44,499 nt of DNA from Metasolibacillus meyeri (GCF_003049505.1 NZ_PYWN01000017.1:1-44499), one strand, 5' to 3'. Counted from the first letter of the stretch, positions 8,332 to 17,002 are shown. Notes: generated from the sequence alone by a model not told the origin. A program made the numbers and translations.

Positions 8332-9030
8332 TTATTCATCCTCAAAAACTAAGCTGTATCCTTGTCCACGTGTCATAGCAATTTTAGTGTTGTGGTTAGG
8401 GACGGCTTCTAACTTTTTCCGCAAATTGCTAATGTGCACTCTTAAAGACTGTGTTTGTCCCATGCTATCCTCACCCCAAATAAGCTGGTAAAGTTCAGAG
8501 GCGGGGAATAGTTGACCAGCATGTTGTGCTAAAAAGTATAAAATTTGAAATTCCTTTGTTGCTAATGTCAGCATCGTATCATTGATTGATACTTTTCCAG
8601 AGTGAAGATGGAAGTGCAATGAATGGATCGTTTTATGCTCAGTAGATGTTTTAGTACTTGGCGAAAGCTTTTTCCGCTGTCTGATGCGATCAATCGTTTT
8701 GAATAATCGATTTTTATCTAAGGGCTTTAAAATATAGTCCGTCGCCTGTACATTAAATGCTTCTAGCGCATAATGCTCATAGGCTGTGACAAAAACGATA
8801 TCAAAGGTCTGTTCCGTTTGCTCAAGTACAGTAGCAAGCTCAATACCATTCATTTCTGCCATATCGATATCTAAAAATAAAATATCAGGCTTTACAATCG
8901 GGATATGTTCTAATGCTTCTAAAGGGTTTAAAAATTTCCCCACAATCTGAACGAGTTCACTTTCCTGTAAAAGTGCTTCTAATAAAGTAATGGCTAAAAT
9001 TTCATCATCCACAATGAATACTGTTAACAT
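8332..9030 (-). CDS. Response regulator, receiver plus OmpR-type winged helix
   Basis: The 232-residue cytoplasmic DNA-binding regulator pairs with the adjacent sensor kinase. The receiver domain covers residues 1-120, with the acidic pocket D8/D9, phospho-acceptor D54 in LFLDIDM, T80 in VFVTAYEHYALEAF, and K102 in DYILKPLD. A trans_reg_C winged helix covers about 135-230 (SLRVHISNLRKKLEAV recognition helix, then RGQGYSL in the wing). The receiver is of the LytTR-regulator style, while the output is OmpR-like. The start lies just after the stop of the kinase gene (5-nt gap), so the two form a leftward operon in which the regulator is made second. Confidence 0.92.
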   Translation of the reverse strand: MLTVFIVDDEILAITLLEALLQESELVQIVGKFLNPLEALEHIPIVKPDILFLDIDMAEMNGIELATVLEQTEQTFDIVFVTAYEHYALEAFNVQATDYILKPLDKNRLFKTIDRIRQRKKLSPSTKTSTEHKTIHSLHFHLHSGKVSINDTMLTLATKEFQILYFLAQHAGQLFPASELYQLIWGEDSMGQTQSLRVHISNLRKKLEAVPNHNTKIAMTRGQGYSLVFEDE

Positions 9031-9035
9031 TCAGC

Positions 9036-12000
9036 TCACTCCTTTCGATTAAAATAAAACGGGAACACAATTTCAAGAGTAGTTCCTTTATTCATCTCGC
9101 TATTAATTGTAATTGAGGCATGCTCATACTTCTTCAAACGCTTTGTAATATTGCGCAAACCGACACTTTGACTATGTCCTACCTCATCTCCTAAAAGATG
9201 CTCACACTGTTCTTTCTCCATGCCAATCCCATTATCACTTATAATAAAATGAACAGCTTGCTGTTTTTTTTCAATCTGAATTAATAGCTTGCCATCCTCT
9301 TTTTTTGTTTTTAAGCCGTGAAGTAAGGCATTTTCTACTAAAGGTTGAAGCAATAGTGGTGGAATCACACAGTTTGTGGCTGCAGGATCTACTTGTATAT
9401 CAAAATCTAGCTGCGATGGGAACCTTGTTTGATGAATATTTACATACGCTTGTATAAGATCCAGCTCTTTATTAAGTGGTACAAGGCTATTCGTATTTTC
9501 AAATGAAAAGCTGTTGCGTAAAAAAGTAGCGAAATTTGTAATCATGGCACGCGCTTGCTCTAAATCGATATAGCTTAGCGACAAAATCGAATTGAGCACA
9601 TTATAAATAAAATGTGGTTTAATTTGCGCTTGTAAAAATGCTGTTTCCATTGTAACTGCAGTTTCAGCTGATTCCTTTAATAAAACGAGATTGCGCACAC
9701 GTGTCTTCAGCTCAATGATATCGAGTGGTTTATGCAAGAAGTCATTGGCTCCCGATTGAAAGGCCGCTATCATATCCTCTGGACGAATCGCCGCTGTTAA
9801 CATTAAAATAGGCAACTCAACGGATGTGTAGCTTTGGCGAACCTGCTGGCAAATCTCATAACCTGAAATATTCGGCATCATAATATCTAAAATTAGTAAA
9901 TCAATATCGGGATGCTGCCCCAGTTGTTCAAAAACTTGCTGCCCATTATCAATGGCAATCACAGAATAGTTTTCCTGCTCCAAAATATCAATTAACACTT
10001 TCAAATTAACTGCATCATCATCCACAATTAACACTTTTTTCATCCCTTTTCTTTCGATGATATAAGGGAATGTTAAAAAAGGTTGTTGATATGTTGGTAT
10101 TGGTAGAGGAGAAGACTCTTCGTTAATGTGTTGCGCCTTTAATAATTTGACAGAGAAGGTTGTTCCTTGTCCAACGACAGACGTAACATGGATTTGTCCT
10201 CCTTGTCGTTCGACAAGCTCCTTTGTAATATGTAGACCTAAGCCTGTCCCACCTATCGAATGCTCAGATTGCTGAAAAGCACCAAAAATATTTTTTAGCT
10301 CCTCTTGTGCGATACCATGACCAGTATCTTGAATATTAATGACTAAAAATTCTTTTTCTTCATAACAAGTAATCTCAATTTTTCCTTCATTCGTATATGT
10401 CACGGCATTATGAATTAAGTTATATAAAATTTGACGAAGCCTGTCTTCATCAGCTTGGACAAAAGTACCACGTGCAATACGATTATGGATTTTAACGTTT
10501 TTAGTAATCGTATAAGACAGCACCTCAACGGTCATATGTGTCACCGAAAATAAATCAACGGATGTCATACGCAATGTTAATTCATTTTCCTTGAGCTTTG
10601 AAAAATCAAGTATATCGTTCACTAAATAGGAGAGGCGTTTCGCAATATTAAAAATCAGCGCCATTTTTTCTTCCTGCTCTGGCGTATTTTGTGTATTAAG
10701 CATCGATTGTGAAATCCCCATGATGCCATGCAAAGGCGTTCGGAATTCATGCGATGTTTTTGCTAAAAACTCATCCTTTAATTGATCGACGCGAAGCAGT
10801 GCCTCTGTCAGCTTCCCTTTTTCTAAATAAGAGTCCGCAAAACGATGCGAAATATATAAAGAAAGCATTGTCAAACAAATAAATGGAAGTAGTGGTGGTA
10901 AAGCATTTAACTCTAAGCTAATATGCGTGTTTAAAGTAGCGACAATAAAATAAAGCAAAATCGTTAATGAGCTTAAGGCTAAATACAATATCCCCGTTGC
11001 ACGATGGTAAATGGCGATAAGTTCTGCATAGAAAATATAAATAAGGTTAGTAAAAATATATAATGAATTGATATTTTGAAATTTCGAGTTAATAGGTGCT
11101 GGCAATAGCATGACTAGCAGGAGCAAAATACCAAAAGCACATAGCACTCTTACTACCTGCAGGTTCATGTATTTGTGTAAGACGGTGTAAAAATACAATA
11201 ATAGAAAAAGGCCAATCAAAACGCTCGACATCATCTGTATTTTTTGAAACGGCACATAATCCATATTAATCAAGGCTAATAGAAACTTCTCTCCATGTGT
11301 TAGTGTGTACAATGCACAGGAAAAACAAAATAAGGAAAAATAAAGCTGCTCAATTCCTAATCTTGAATAAAGATATGAGCCTAGAAAGTAAATGAATACG
11401 GTTAAGAAGGCAGCCGTTGTAATTAAGTCATAGAAAAGTGCCCCTTCACGAAGCTTTGCAATACTATGCTGATTTCCAAGAAAAATTGAGCGAATAATCC
11501 CACCACCAGGTGCATAATCAAAATTTGTCACATGTACAATCAAATCTAACTCCTGTTGATTTGATGGAAAATAAGCTGCATAGGGTGTATTATGTGGGGC
11601 ATAGCTAGAATCCTCAGCAGGCTCACCGCTATTTCCTACACGCTTCCCATTGATATATATCGCATTCGACATGCGAATCATACTCGTTTTAATCCCTAAA
11701 ATTTCCTCATCGTCATCGATTAAAATTTTTAATCGATATGTACCACTTGCAAGGGCGGGTAGTGGCTGTCCATCGACCGTATATTTCATCCAAAGAGAAG
11801 GGACATCAACAATATAGCTTTGATGGGAATCGAATGTCGAACTATCGACTAATTTATTTGGAATAAATACCCATTCCCCGTCCAATTGAATTGGCGTATG
11901 ATCTTGAAACTTATGATGTCGTAAATCCATTACACCATCAACTGCTTGGAAATCAGATGAACGAGGTTGTGTAAAGAAAAATGTAACGCCTGCGATTAAC

Positions 12001-12050
12001 ATCGAACCAATCAAAATAACGAACAATATCGATAGTTTTTTGATTTCCAT
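9036..12050 (-). CDS. Hybrid sensor kinase with two kinase modules (7TM type)
   Basis: The 1004-residue membrane sensor has these parts in order. A signal/TM helix at 7-28 precedes an extracytoplasmic jelly-roll region at about 35-195 (7TMR-DISM style). Seven membrane helices span about 205-405. HisKA has phospho-acceptor His near 434 in TSHEFRTPLHGIMG. HATPase has NLIHNAVTYTNEG, DTGHGIA and GTGLGLH to about 635. A receiver has DDD near 673, Asp near 719 in LILDIMMP, and K in HKPLD. A LytS-like His_kinase with IKPHFIYNVLNS lies near 811. A second HATPase (ENALLHG, DNGIGM) runs to the end. Most hybrid kinases have only the first set. The likely flow is from HisKA to the internal receiver, with the LytS module talking to the adjacent regulator. 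The signal is unknown. Confidence 0.9.
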   Translation of the reverse strand: MEIKKLSILFVILIGSMLIAGVTFFFTQPRSSDFQAVDGVMDLRHHKFQDHTPIQLDGEWVFIPNKLVDSSTFDSHQSYIVDVPSLWMKYTVDGQPLPALASGTYRLKILIDDDEEILGIKTSMIRMSNAIYINGKRVGNSGEPAEDSSYAPHNTPYAAYFPSNQQELDLIVHVTNFDYAPGGGIIRSIFLGNQHSIAKLREGALFYDLITTAAFLTVFIYFLGSYLYSRLGIEQLYFSLFCFSCALYTLTHGEKFLLALINMDYVPFQKIQMMSSVLIGLFLLLYFYTVLHKYMNLQVVRVLCAFGILLLLVMLLPAPINSKFQNINSLYIFTNLIYIFYAELIAIYHRATGILYLALSSLTILLYFIVATLNTHISLELNALPPLLPFICLTMLSLYISHRFADSYLEKGKLTEALLRVDQLKDEFLAKTSHEFRTPLHGIMGISQSMLNTQNTPEQEEKMALIFNIAKRLSYLVNDILDFSKLKENELTLRMTSVDLFSVTHMTVEVLSYTITKNVKIHNRIARGTFVQADEDRLRQILYNLIHNAVTYTNEGKIEITCYEEKEFLVINIQDTGHGIAQEELKNIFGAFQQSEHSIGGTGLGLHITKELVERQGGQIHVTSVVGQGTTFSVKLLKAQHINEESSPLPIPTYQQPFLTFPYIIERKGMKKVLIVDDDAVNLKVLIDILEQENYSVIAIDNGQQVFEQLGQHPDIDLLILDIMMPNISGYEICQQVRQSYTSVELPILMLTAAIRPEDMIAAFQSGANDFLHKPLDIIELKTRVRNLVLLKESAETAVTMETAFLQAQIKPHFIYNVLNSILSLSYIDLEQARAMITNFATFLRNSFSFENTNSLVPLNKELDLIQAYVNIHQTRFPSQLDFDIQVDPAATNCVIPPLLLQPLVENALLHGLKTKKEDGKLLIQIEKKQQAVHFIISDNGIGMEKEQCEHLLGDEVGHSQSVGLRNITKRLKKYEHASITINSEMNKGTTLEIVFPFYFNRKE

Positions 12051-12114
12051 CCCTCACTTTATATCGTTTTAGTTGGATTATACAAGATAACTATCTTTAT
12101 TAATAGATAGAGTT

Positions 12115-12164
12115 TGAACATTAAGAAATCTTAACGCCATGATGCGACATAATTCTTTTATACT
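12115..12164 (+). promoter_or_regulatory. Promoter and upstream motif of the SLH surface protein gene
   Basis: A near-palindrome, TTAAGAAATCTTAACGC (12121-12137), has two TTAA cores 10 bp apart, the layout of OmpR-family sites. A -10 box TATACT follows at 12159-12164. No -35 consensus is present at the expected place, which overlaps the motif. The same motif occurs at 16377-16393 before another gene. Control by the divergent two-component system is inference. Confidence 0.5.
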
Positions 12165-12200
12165 AGATAAAACAATATGTAAAGAAGAGGAGATTTATAG

Positions 12201-15200
12201 ATGATAAAAAAGTGGGGTAGTATTTTCGTCATTATGGTACTTATTTGGTCACAGTTGGGGTTGGTATCTGCAAAGGCTGCGGATGGATTCACAACAAGCT
12301 TGAATGTAGATGATACATTAACGATTACTGGTTGGAATGGAGTAGCTCCAACAGGAGAACTGGAAATTCCTCATACACTGTTTCATAGTGGTGTTGAAAA
12401 AACGGTAACGATAATAGGGCAACAAGCATTTTTTCTAAAAGAATTGAAAAGTGTAAAGATTCCTTCTACTATTAAAAAGATAGGGCAACATGCTTTTGCT
12501 CACAATAGTGAATTAACAGAGATTATTTTTGAGCCATCATCTGAGCTTGAAGAAATAGGAGTAGCTGCTTTTCAAAGCAATGCACTAACAACTGTTACAA
12601 TTCCTGCTTCGGTTACAAAGATAGATACTGGTGCTTTTGAACAAAATAAACTAATATCTGTAAATTTTAAGCCAGCATCTAACTTAATTGAAATAGGAGA
12701 TAATGCTTTTGTGAATTATTCGGGGGGAGATAGGAATCAATTAACAACTATTACAATTCCTTCGAGCGTTCAAAAGATAGGGGACTACGCCTTTTCTAAT
12801 AATAAACTAAAGACAGTAATATTTGAACAAGGGAGTCAACTTGAAAGTATAGGAACAACTGCATTTGGATCTAATGAATTAGAAAGTATTTCATTTCCAG
12901 CTAGTATAAAAGTGATAAAAAATAATGCATTTCAATCAAATATATTGAAGAAAATTGAATTTGCAGCACCAGCAAATCCACCTATAACAGTTGGTGCTAG
13001 TGCTTTTAAATTCCAAAATGGTATTATAGAAACGCTTTGGTATCAAAATGGAAATGAATTAACGCCTTGGGATCAACTAACTGTAACAACAGCCTTAACA
13101 GCTTACTCTGAACCACAAACACTACCATCTGCGCCAACAAATGTAACCGCAGTAGCAGGGAATGGAGAGGCAACAGTGAGCTTCATTTCAACTGAGGATA
13201 GTGCAAGTGTAGTTACAGGTGATAGTGCAAACGTGATTACAGGCTATAAAGTAAAGGTTTATGTAAATGGACAGGAACAATCAGCCTTTCAGGTGGCAGG
13301 TGTGCAAAGTCCAATTATAGTGGCAGGTTTAACAAACGGTACAACCTATACTTTTAAAGTAGTAGCGACGAGCGGTCTAGTAGATAGTTTGGACTCAGAG
13401 GTATCAAATGCAGTTACACCAACAGCTCCAGCATCAAAGCCGTCTGCACCCACAATTCACAGTGTGTCAGCAATATTTGGAGCTGCGATAGTAAACTTCT
13501 ATCCACCATTAAGTAACGGAGGAAGTGCAATTACAGGTTATAAGGTGAAAGTCTATGAAGCTGGCATAGAAAAGCCAGCATTAGAAACAACCACAACGAA
13601 TATTACACCAACTATAGCAAACACGTTGACGATGCTAGTACCAAATTTAACAAACGGTCAACCTTATACCTTTAAAGTGGTAGCAACAAATGACGCAGGC
13701 GATAGCGAGGAATCAGCAGAATCGAATCCTCCTGTTATTCCGATAGCACCAATCTTTCCACCAATTACACCGACAATACCAACGGCGCCAACAAATGTGA
13801 CAGCGGTGGCAGGGAATGGACAAGCAAGTGTAAGCTTTGTTGTACCTATCCACATAGGATCTCCGATTCTAGGTTATAAAGTGAAGGTTTATGAGACGGG
13901 AGTAGAGAAGCCAGCCTTGCAAGCAACGGGTTCAATGAGTCCAATCACAGTGACAGGTTTAACAAATGGTACAGAATATACTTTTAAAGTAGTGGCATGG
14001 AACAGTACAGGCAATAGTGCGGACTCCATAGAATCTAATCCTGTTATACCAAATGCAGACGCTTTGACAGATGACCAAGCTGTGACACAAGCTGAGCTTG
14101 CCCTAGAGGTTGGATATACAACAGGAGATAGCGCGGCACATGTTACAAAAAATCTGCACTTACCAACAAGCGGATTATTTGAGACGACAATCAGTTGGTC
14201 AACTAATCATCCACTTATTATCAAGTCAAACGGTGAGGTGATACGACCATCTGGCGGCGATAGCATAGTTACTTTAATAGCGACGATTACAAAAGGTAAC
14301 ACGATTAAAACGAAAACATTTATGATAACAGTAAAAGGTATAAGTACAAATATAGCGCCACCGTCTACTGGTGAAGGAACATCAAATAATGACAACGTGA
14401 CGAGTAATAACGATAATACGAATGCAACAACTGAACAATTAGTGGTGGATGTTCAGGATGGAGATGGTCATGAGGTAGCAAAAACCATCGTGAATCGTAC
14501 AACGAATACAGATGGTACAGTACAAGATCGTGTCACATTAACTGTACAAAGCACAACAGAGGCATTGGCAAAACTGCAAGAACAAAATTCAGATACAATG
14601 CGTATCATTTTGCCAACGGACAATCGTGCCCAGCAAACAGATATTGTCATACCATCAACAGTATTAACGATGTTAAAAGAAGGGCAAGTTCAATTAGAAA
14701 TTGCGGCGGCTGACGCAAAAATTGCCATTCCACAAAGCTCATTACAGTCCTTTGAAGAAGAATTGTATTTCCGTGTTGTACCAGTGAAAGCACAAGAAAC
14801 GCAACAACAGCTAGAGGAACGCGCAAAAACAGAGCAAGCGGTACAGCAGCTAACAAGTACAACGGTGACACTACTAGGACAACCAATGACAATTGAAACA
14901 AATATGCAAAAACGTCCTGTGACATTAACATTGCCATTACCAGCAGACATCACACAGGAACAATTAGATAGTTTAGTAATTTATATCGAGCATAGCGATG
15001 GCACGAAAGAAGTCGTACGTGGTCAAATTGTAGACTTTAAGGAAAGTACAAAAGGCATTCAATTTGAAGTGACGAAATTTTCAACATTCTCGATTTTATA
15101 TGTGCCACAAGATAAAGTAGTAGAACAGCCAAATATAGAGCAACCAGTGCCTACTTCTGTACCATATATCCAAGGTTATACAGATGGCACATTCCGCCCG

Positions 15201-15719
15201 AATACACCAGTAACAAGAGCACAAATGGCAAGCATGTTGGCACGTTATTTAACAAACGATGACATTCCAACAGTACAAGCTAGCTTCCAAGATACAACAA
15301 AGCATGGTGCAAAAGATGCAATTGAATATGTAAAAGCACAAGGGTTATTCCAAGGAACAACAGCCACAACGTTCAATCCAAACGGTATGATCACGCGTGC
15401 ACAAATGGCAGCAGTAGTGGTACGTTGGCTAGAGGAGCAAGGTGAAGAGTTAACGGTTGATACAACCTTAGTCTTCACAGATGTTAACCCAACACACTGG
15501 GCAGCAGAAGCGATTGCGAAAGTCAATGCACTTGGCATGATGACAGGTACAAGCAATACAACTTTCAATCCAGAAGGAGCATTAACGAGGGCACAAGCAG
15601 TTAAAGTGTTAAACCAATTGTTTGAGCGCGAGGTACAAGCGGGTACACAAACACCATTATTCATAGATGTGACACCAGCATATTGGGCGTTTGATGAGAT
15701 TCAAGCGGCAGCACAATAA
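12201..15719 (+). CDS. SLH-anchored surface protein with BspA-type LRRs and Fn3 domains
   Basis: The 1172-residue secreted protein has a signal peptide at 1-27 (cleavage near AKAADG). BspA-like leucine-rich repeats (LRR_5) span about 40-290, with recurring IPSSVQKIGDYAFSNN-type units. Three fibronectin type III domains begin near 310, 413 and 528. The first and third share APTNVTAVAGNG. An Ig-like domain spans about 620-712, an N/T-rich linker follows, then a beta-rich region to about 970. SLH repeats from about 987 to the end bind secondary cell-wall polymer. The SLH set starts with a half repeat (YIQGYTDGTFRPN) and ends with a half repeat (FIDVTPAYWAFDEI). The protein is probably an adhesin or wall-associated binding protein. 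GAGGAG is upstream of the ATG. Confidence 0.9.
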   Translation: MIKKWGSIFVIMVLIWSQLGLVSAKAADGFTTSLNVDDTLTITGWNGVAPTGELEIPHTLFHSGVEKTVTIIGQQAFFLKELKSVKIPSTIKKIGQHAFAHNSELTEIIFEPSSELEEIGVAAFQSNALTTVTIPASVTKIDTGAFEQNKLISVNFKPASNLIEIGDNAFVNYSGGDRNQLTTITIPSSVQKIGDYAFSNNKLKTVIFEQGSQLESIGTTAFGSNELESISFPASIKVIKNNAFQSNILKKIEFAAPANPPITVGASAFKFQNGIIETLWYQNGNELTPWDQLTVTTALTAYSEPQTLPSAPTNVTAVAGNGEATVSFISTEDSASVVTGDSANVITGYKVKVYVNGQEQSAFQVAGVQSPIIVAGLTNGTTYTFKVVATSGLVDSLDSEVSNAVTPTAPASKPSAPTIHSVSAIFGAAIVNFYPPLSNGGSAITGYKVKVYEAGIEKPALETTTTNITPTIANTLTMLVPNLTNGQPYTFKVVATNDAGDSEESAESNPPVIPIAPIFPPITPTIPTAPTNVTAVAGNGQASVSFVVPIHIGSPILGYKVKVYETGVEKPALQATGSMSPITVTGLTNGTEYTFKVVAWNSTGNSADSIESNPVIPNADALTDDQAVTQAELALEVGYTTGDSAAHVTKNLHLPTSGLFETTISWSTNHPLIIKSNGEVIRPSGGDSIVTLIATITKGNTIKTKTFMITVKGISTNIAPPSTGEGTSNNDNVTSNNDNTNATTEQLVVDVQDGDGHEVAKTIVNRTTNTDGTVQDRVTLTVQSTTEALAKLQEQNSDTMRIILPTDNRAQQTDIVIPSTVLTMLKEGQVQLEIAAADAKIAIPQSSLQSFEEELYFRVVPVKAQETQQQLEERAKTEQAVQQLTSTTVTLLGQPMTIETNMQKRPVTLTLPLPADITQEQLDSLVIYIEHSDGTKEVVRGQIVDFKESTKGIQFEVTKFSTFSILYVPQDKVVEQPNIEQPVPTSVPYIQGYTDGTFRPNTPVTRAQMASMLARYLTNDDIPTVQASFQDTTKHGAKDAIEYVKAQGLFQGTTATTFNPNGMITRAQMAAVVVRWLEEQGEELTVDTTLVFTDVNPTHWAAEAIAKVNALGMMTGTSNTTFNPEGALTRAQAVKVLNQLFEREVQAGTQTPLFIDVTPAYWAFDEIQAAAQ

Positions 15720-15918
15720 AGTGAAACTTCAATCAGTGGAGGTTTTTCTCATCCTCACTGATTGTTGATAAAGGAACACAAGCTAAGAACTTCACATTCT
15801 GTGAAAACGCTTGTATACCAACATCATGTTGGCCGAAAGTAGGGCTTTTACGGACAGTTATCGCTCACCTCTCCATTTTGTTTTACTCAAGTCTTGAGGT
15901 GGGCGGATAGAAGGGATA
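15720..15918 (+). repeat. Multi-hairpin intergenic repeat, copy C
   Basis: This copy begins at the base after the surface-protein stop codon, with the same ATAAAGTGAA junction as copy A. The first hairpin has CAATCAGTG/CACTGATTG arms. CCAACA/TGTTGG is fully Watson-Crick here. The last hairpin is CGCTCACCTC/GAGGTGGGCG, a different sequence from copies A and B but still able to form 10 pairs including one G-T. The right boundary is diverged and approximate. Confidence 0.75.
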
Positions 15919-15939
15919 GTATTAGTATCTCAACTACAC

Positions 15940-15968
15940 TTGGCTTCAATGTATAAGCATGTTATACT
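15940..15968 (+). promoter_or_regulatory. Promoter of the antisense antitoxin RNA
   Basis: TTGGCT (15940-15945) and TATACT (15963-15968) are separated by 17 nt, directing transcription rightwards into the 3' end of the toxin gene. Confidence 0.65.
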
Positions 15969-15974
15969 AGTCGT

Positions 15975-16109
15975 ATACTAAAAAAGAGACTAGATGCGCG
16001 AACATCTAGTCAATGGCAACATACATGCCGCATAATAGCGGCTGACCGATTTTATTTCATAAAGAAATAGTCACCTAACATTGGTCGTGGGAGGTGGCTA
16101 TTTCTTTTT
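15975..16109 (+). ncRNA. Antisense RNA antitoxin (RatA-like) of a type I system
   Basis: The predicted transcript runs from the promoter at 15940-15968 to the terminator at 16061-16109. It starts with a 9-bp hairpin, GACTAGATG/CATCTAGTC, at 15988-16011. It ends within the toxin's coding end, so its 3' part is complementary to the toxin mRNA tail. This tail-to-tail overlap, a small hairpin-rich RNA against a holin-like toxin, is the txpA/ratA arrangement of Bacillus. The exact 5' end is estimated. Confidence 0.62.
16061..16109 (+). terminator. Terminator of the antisense RNA, inside the toxin gene end
   Basis: AAAGAAATAGTCACCT (16061-16076) pairs over 16 positions, with one G-T pair, with the arm at 16092-16107. 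A T-run overlaps the right arm. The toxin stop codon (16098-16100, minus strand) sits in the stem. Confidence 0.75.
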
Positions 16110-16205
16110 GTTTAGATAAACGATAATTGTCACAATAAAAGTTAATAACGCTAGTAACATTAAAGTAAATTGCGCCATCAAACTAAATGCTTCATATACC
16201 GTCAC
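16098..16205 (-). CDS. Holin-like type I toxin peptide (TxpA/Hol_Tox-like), 35 residues
   Basis: A GTG start is followed by TVYEAFSLMAQFTLMLLALLTF, a single membrane helix to about residue 31, and the basic end LNKKK. This pattern (MTVxEAxSLMxxF, hydrophobic helix, lysine tail) is that of the putative holin-like toxin family related to TxpA, whose members insert in the membrane and are held off by an antisense RNA. The ribosome binding site AAAGGGGGTGAGGC is almost a full anti-16S match, as usual for these genes. The gene is too short for routine calling. Convergent antisense transcription overlaps its 3' end. The toxin promoter, to the right on the minus strand, is not obvious to me. Confidence 0.78.
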   Translation of the reverse strand: MTVYEAFSLMAQFTLMLLALLTFIVTIIVYLNKKK

Positions 16206-16370
16206 CTTGCCTCACCCCCTTTCTACAAGGGAGTTCAGCCGTCACCTACTTATGTATGCTACTACCACTAGTTTAACATATAGAGGACTACTAAATACAC
16301 ACGATTATTCCCAAGTTGCTATAGGACATTTGAAGAAATTCAAGCAATATCATAACAATTAATAAATGAC

Positions 16371-16441
16371 TGAATGTTAAGAAATTTTAACGCTGCTCAA
16401 TGTCGATTTTTGTAGAATTTATATTGAAGGCTTTTTATAAT
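16371..16441 (+). promoter_or_regulatory. Second copy of the TTAAGAAAT motif plus -10 boxes
   Basis: TTAAGAAATTTTAACGC at 16377-16393 matches the surface-protein promoter motif at 16 of 17 positions, with a shared TGAA just upstream. Possible -10 boxes are TAGAAT (16413-16418, at nearly the same distance as in the other promoter) and TATAAT (16436-16441). The rest of the 325-bp gap from 16206 holds nothing else I can support. Confidence 0.45.
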
Positions 16442-16530
16442 GGATATATAGTACTACGGAATAAGTTGAATTCAAAATAGTTTAATTGTACTTTGATACA
16501 AAAGTAATTTCAAAGGGAGGTATGGTAGTT

Positions 16531-16923
16531 ATGGCATGGACTTTTTATATAGGAATTACAAATGATAAGAAACCAGGTTTAGAGGTGATGGAATCACAAC
16601 TGTATTGGGGGTACTGGGATACAGATAGTAAAGAAGACAAAGGTTTACAATCTATTAAAGTTGGAGAGGCAATACGAGCATTTAATGTGAAATCGGCTTT
16701 TGGACCAAATGGCTATAAATTTTCATGTTTATGGAAGGATGCTAATCAAACGAGTAAAATTCTATATGGAGGTGTCAGTCTTTATACGAATATGTCATAC
16801 AATGCCTCCATGGAATCTTCACAATTCCTAACGAACGAGAGCGATGTAAATGAAAAATGGTCTACGAGTGAAGGCTCTATTTACATTAGTAGCAATGGTA
16901 CTTTTTATTATTCAACTTGTTAA
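16531..16923 (+). CDS. Small beta-rich protein, possibly aegerolysin-like
   Basis: The 130-residue protein has no signal peptide or membrane helix and is rich in Trp, Tyr and Ser (MAWTFYIGITNDKKPG, then LYWGYWDTDSKEDKG). It reads as an all-beta domain. Size, the early aromatic strand with I-x-N, and the WG-W motif followed by a G-x-x-G-x-x-F stretch are reminiscent of aegerolysins, small membrane-binding proteins found in fungi and some Bacilli and Clostridia. The hallmark CGR and WDCPW motifs are not recognisable, so this is only a suggestion. ATG at 16531 lies 10 nt after GGGAGG; ATG at 16522 is too close to it. The gene shares an upstream motif with the SLH protein gene. Confidence 0.6.
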   Translation: MAWTFYIGITNDKKPGLEVMESQLYWGYWDTDSKEDKGLQSIKVGEAIRAFNVKSAFGPNGYKFSCLWKDANQTSKILYGGVSLYTNMSYNASMESSQFLTNESDVNEKWSTSEGSIYISSNGTFYYSTC

Positions 16924-17002
16924 GACTAGAACAGGAATTACAATTGGGGATAGTTCTGTTATGGCTGGTATTATTAGAGGATTATGTGTACATCGTTAAT
17001 AT
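16924..17002 (+). pseudogene. Remnant of a hexapeptide-repeat acetyltransferase
   Basis: One frame reads RTGITIGDSSVMAGIIRG and then stops. TGITIGDSSVMAG has the hexapeptide rhythm of left-handed beta-helix acyltransferases such as maltose or galactoside O-acetyltransferase (usual form GVTIGDN.VIGAGS). No start, ribosome binding site or upstream part of such a gene is present, so it is either a decayed fragment or chance. The interval 17003-17112 holds nothing else I recognise. Confidence 0.35.
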
